34,687 bases of DNA from Salinarchaeum sp. (GTDB lineage: Archaea > Halobacteriota > Halobacteria > Halobacteriales > QS-1-68-20), in assembly GCA_007122875.1 (NCBI GenBank), contig SKSS01000088.1, positions 1-34,687 on the forward strand, given 5' to 3'. Under the pieces are notes generated by a model. That model was not told the origin of the DNA. It saw only the letters and a program-made list of their open reading frames with translations, and did not search any database. The position numbers and the translations under genes were made by a program. Below, piece by piece: positions 32,703 through 34,687 of this stretch (position 1 is its first letter; each line of letters opens with the position of its first letter).

Positions 32703-33083
32703 TCAGCCCATCCCCTTTGGACCGCGGGCGCCGTCGTGTGGGATCGGCGTGACGTCCTCGATGCGGCCGATCTCCAGACCGGCGCGAGCCAGCGCCCGGA
32801 TCGTCGCCTGTGCGCCCGGTCCAGGGGTTTTCTGAAGGTTTCCACCCGGACCGCGAACGCGAACGTGGACGCCGTCGATGCCGGCGGCCTTGACCTGTTC
32901 GGCGACGGTCTCGGCCATCTGCATCGCCGCGTACGGGGACGCCTCGTCGCGGTTCTGTTTCACCACCGAACCGCCGGACGACTTCGCAATCGTCTCGGCA
33001 CCCGAGAGGTCGGTGACCGTCAGGATGGTGTTGTTGAACGATGCGTGTACGTGGGCGATTCCCCACTTGCTGTCACTACTCAT
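32703..33083 (-). CDS. rps11: Small-subunit ribosomal protein uS11
   Basis: 126 residues: [60 protein letters not shown] and [20 protein letters not shown], all S11 signatures. It overlaps rps4 by 4 bases. Confidence 0.97.
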   Translation of the reverse strand: MSSDSKWGIAHVHASFNNTILTVTDLSGAETIAKSSGGSVVKQNRDEASPYAAMQMAETVAEQVKAAGIDGVHVRVRGPGGNLQKTPGPGAQATIRALARAGLEIGRIEDVTPIPHDGARGPKGMG

Positions 33084-33610
33084 TGGCTCCCCTCCGCTCG
33101 TTCGGGATGCAAGTCGTCGGCGAGCGGGCTTCGCTCGTCGAACTCGATCGTCCCCTCCTCGTCGACTTCGACCCGGTACGACGGGATCCGTACCCGTCGG
33201 CCGTCGACGACGACGTGGCCGTGGCCGATGAACTGACGCGCCTGCTGGGGCGTGTTCGCCAGCCCTTTGCGGTAGGCGACGGTCTGGAGTCGGCGTTCGA
33301 GCAGATCGGTCACGTCGAGCGACAGCACGTCGTCGATCGTGTCGTCGGCACCGAGAACGCCCAGACGCTTGAGTCGGGCGACGAACTCGGCACCGGCTTC
33401 CTCGGCAGCTTCCGCGTCGCCACCGGCTTCGCCGAGCAGGTCGCGAGCCTCGCGTCGGAACGTGCGAAGCTCACTTTCGACCCGCCAGAGTTCCTGTTTG
33501 TTCTGTAGCCCGTATCGGTCCAGCAGGTTCCCCTCCTGGGCGATCCGTTCACCCTGGAACGGGTGGTTCGGCGTCTCGTAGAACTTGGTGTTCGTTCCGG
33601 GAAGCGCCAT
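33080..33610 (-). CDS. rps4: Small-subunit ribosomal protein uS4
   Basis: 176 residues from the ATG at 33610. The ATG directly before it (33613) overlaps the rps13 stop as ATGA and is an equal alternative. The N-terminal [20 protein letters not shown] is the archaeal form. The S4 RNA-binding domain follows: [40 protein letters not shown]. It is a primary 16S rRNA binder. Confidence 0.96.
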   Translation of the reverse strand: MALPGTNTKFYETPNHPFQGERIAQEGNLLDRYGLQNKQELWRVESELRTFRREARDLLGEAGGDAEAAEEAGAEFVARLKRLGVLGADDTIDDVLSLDVTDLLERRLQTVAYRKGLANTPQQARQFIGHGHVVVDGRRVRIPSYRVEVDEEGTIEFDERSPLADDLHPERAEGSQ

Positions 33611-34119
33611 CACTCGTCACCTGCCGCTTCTTCCTCGGCTCGTTCTTCCTTGATCTCCTCGACGTTGACCCCGACCGTCCCCTCGGAGCGGCCGGTCGAT
33701 CGGGTTCGCTGTCCCCGAACTTTCTGGCCGTCCCGGTGACGGATGCCCCGGTAGGATTCGACCATCTGCATGCGGTTGATGTCCTGTCTGCGGGTGAGTT
33801 CGAGGTCGTTACCGATCTCGTGAGTCGTCTCGCCGCTGAAGAAGTCCTTCCGACGGTTGGCCATCCACTCGGGGGCCAGGTCGGCGAACCCTTCGACGGC
33901 CGCGACGATTCCGTCGATCTCGTCCTCGTCGAGCAGGCCGAGGGTGGCCGTTCGCTCGACACCGACGTCGTCGGCGATGAGTCTCGCCGACCGTCGGCCG
34001 ATTCCGTTCATCTCGGAGAGGGCGCGCTCGACCGACTTCGTCCCATCGAGGTCCGTCTGCCCGATGCGAACGAAGTACCGGAGGTCTTCGTCGCCCTCCT
34101 GTGATTCTTCCGCGCTCAT
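33610..34119 (-). CDS. rps13: Small-subunit ribosomal protein uS13
   Basis: 169 residues from the ATG at 34119. The frame is open further into the tRNA-Ser gene and is not coding there. [40 protein letters not shown], and the C-terminal [20 protein letters not shown] are S13. An acidic start and end are haloarchaeal features. It is the first protein gene of the core cluster. Confidence 0.96.
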   Translation of the reverse strand: MSAEESQEGDEDLRYFVRIGQTDLDGTKSVERALSEMNGIGRRSARLIADDVGVERTATLGLLDEDEIDGIVAAVEGFADLAPEWMANRRKDFFSGETTHEIGNDLELTRRQDINRMQMVESYRGIRHRDGQKVRGQRTRSTGRSEGTVGVNVEEIKEERAEEEAAGDE

Positions 34120-34213
34120 GTGTGGTGTCTGTGTCGCACCCGGGGGACCGCCGGTCCCGCCGGGAAGGATCCGACTGCGGGGCGATACCCCGGAGTCGGA
34201 GATCGATGCGAAG

Positions 34214-34296
34214 CGTCGCGGCGGGGATTCGAACCCCGGAGGCTTGCGCCACATGGTTAGCAACCATGCGCCTTGGGCCAGCTTGGCTACCACGAC
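34214..34296 (-). tRNA. tRNA-Ser (anticodon GCU)
   Basis: Acceptor GTCGTGG pairs with CCGCGAC (one G-U), discriminator G. Anticodon stem CATGG/CCATG with loop TTGCTAA gives GCT. The long variable arm and T-arm CGGGG-TTCGAAT-CCCCG are class II features. It lies 94 bases upstream of rps13 and is probably co-transcribed with it. Confidence 0.95.
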
Positions 34297-34388
34297 GCGC
34301 GTGCTTTGACCGTCTAATCCTCGCCCATCTGGACTCGGGGCCCGATACCCCTACAGCGTATCGCAGTGGTTCCTACCGGCGTTGGGTA

Positions 34389-34397
34389 CTTAAACGT
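34389..34397 (-). promoter_or_regulatory. Candidate TATA box for the tRNA-Ser/ribosomal operon
   Basis: CGTTTAAGT on the minus strand, about 95 bases before the tRNA-Ser 5' end. It is the best TATA match in this gap; an unprocessed leader of roughly 70 bases would follow. Confidence 0.4.
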
Positions 34398-34477
34398 CAC
34401 GAACCTCGGTCGCGGGGTTCCGCGGTGACGCGGCCGCATCGGGGACTGTCACCGTTTCCCGAGTGCCAGACGACCAC

Positions 34478-34485
34478 CTATTAGA
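34478..34485 (+). promoter_or_regulatory. TATA-like box for the FAD oxidoreductase gene
   Basis: CTATTAGA, centred about 28 bases before the ATG at 34509; fits a leaderless start. Confidence 0.45.
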
Positions 34486-34508
34486 CGCTGGTGGACGACA
34501 ATCCGATC

Positions 34509-34687
34509 ATGACCGAAGAGACATCCTACGCGATCGTTGGCGGGGGAATCGTCGGAGCGAGCATCGCCTATCACCTCAGCGAACGAACGTCCGACCCGGT
34601 GACGGTGTTCGAACGGGGATCGATCGGCTCCGAGACGACGTACAAATCGATGGCGATGTACGGACTCTACGGCGACGAGACGCAGTA
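34509..34687 (+). CDS. FAD-dependent oxidoreductase (DAO-type), partial
   Basis: 59 codons are visible before the window ends. The N-terminus is a dinucleotide-binding fold: YAIVGGGIVGASIAYHLSE, then VTVFERGSIGSETTYKS. This arrangement is typical of the glycine/D-amino-acid oxidase superfamily (sarcosine, glycerol-3-phosphate or amino-acid oxidases). Substrate cannot be told from this part. Confidence 0.85.
   Translation, partial: MTEETSYAIVGGGIVGASIAYHLSERTSDPVTVFERGSIGSETTYKSMAMYGLYGDETQ

Overview
This is a chromosomal window from a halophilic archaeon (class Halobacteria; the genus cannot be settled by eye). The DNA is GC-rich, the proteins are strongly acidic, and many genes have a TATA-like box centred about 26 bases before the start codon, as expected for leaderless transcripts. 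Typical haloarchaeal families recur: DUF5790, DUF5789, an aIF2-beta with a TRAM tail, a halocyanin, and the RNAP/ribosomal-protein operon running into enolase and mevalonate kinase.

Region by region: 1-4930 holds a partial VOC protein, aIF1A, an acidic protein with 11-residue repeats, a P-type cation ATPase and a small membrane protein. About 5046-6475 is a stand-alone TnpB element of the IS200/IS605 (IS1341) type with matching terminal hairpins, lying against the 3' end of a broken gene. 6660-13856 carries stress, regulatory and redox genes: a two-domain universal stress protein, a CBS protein fused to a ribosome-hibernation-like domain, an ABC1/UbiB kinase, a CBS-pair protein, a HemG-like flavodoxin, an LLM oxidoreductase and the NAD-dependent glucose-6-phosphate dehydrogenase Azf. 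13857-14502 has no gene but contains an inverted-repeat unit resembling a MITE. 14503-15573 holds divergent aIF2-beta and MptD-type dihydroneopterin aldolase genes.

15826-17451 is the most unusual gene: a flavoprotein carrying the sequence signatures of flavin-dependent halogenases, convergent with a FilR1-type HTH regulator. Next come DUF5790, a creatininase-family hydrolase, DUF5789, trehalose-6-phosphate synthase, a full-length ABC exporter half-transporter, a small hypothetical and a DUF192 protein. At 24832 a tRNA-Val is followed by two further copies of its 3' end separated by perfect inverted repeats. This looks like integration scars, and it abuts a halocyanin domain that has lost its signal peptide. 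A DUF4440 protein follows.

26156-34296 is the conserved core cluster on the minus strand, in transcription order: tRNA-Ser, S13, S4, S11, RpoD, tRNA-Leu, L18e, L13, S9, RpoN, RpoK, enolase, S2, mevalonate kinase and isopentenyl phosphate kinase. Most neighbours overlap by 4 bases. It combines translation, transcription, glycolysis and the archaeal mevalonate pathway to isoprenoid lipids. The window ends inside a plus-strand FAD-dependent oxidoreductase.
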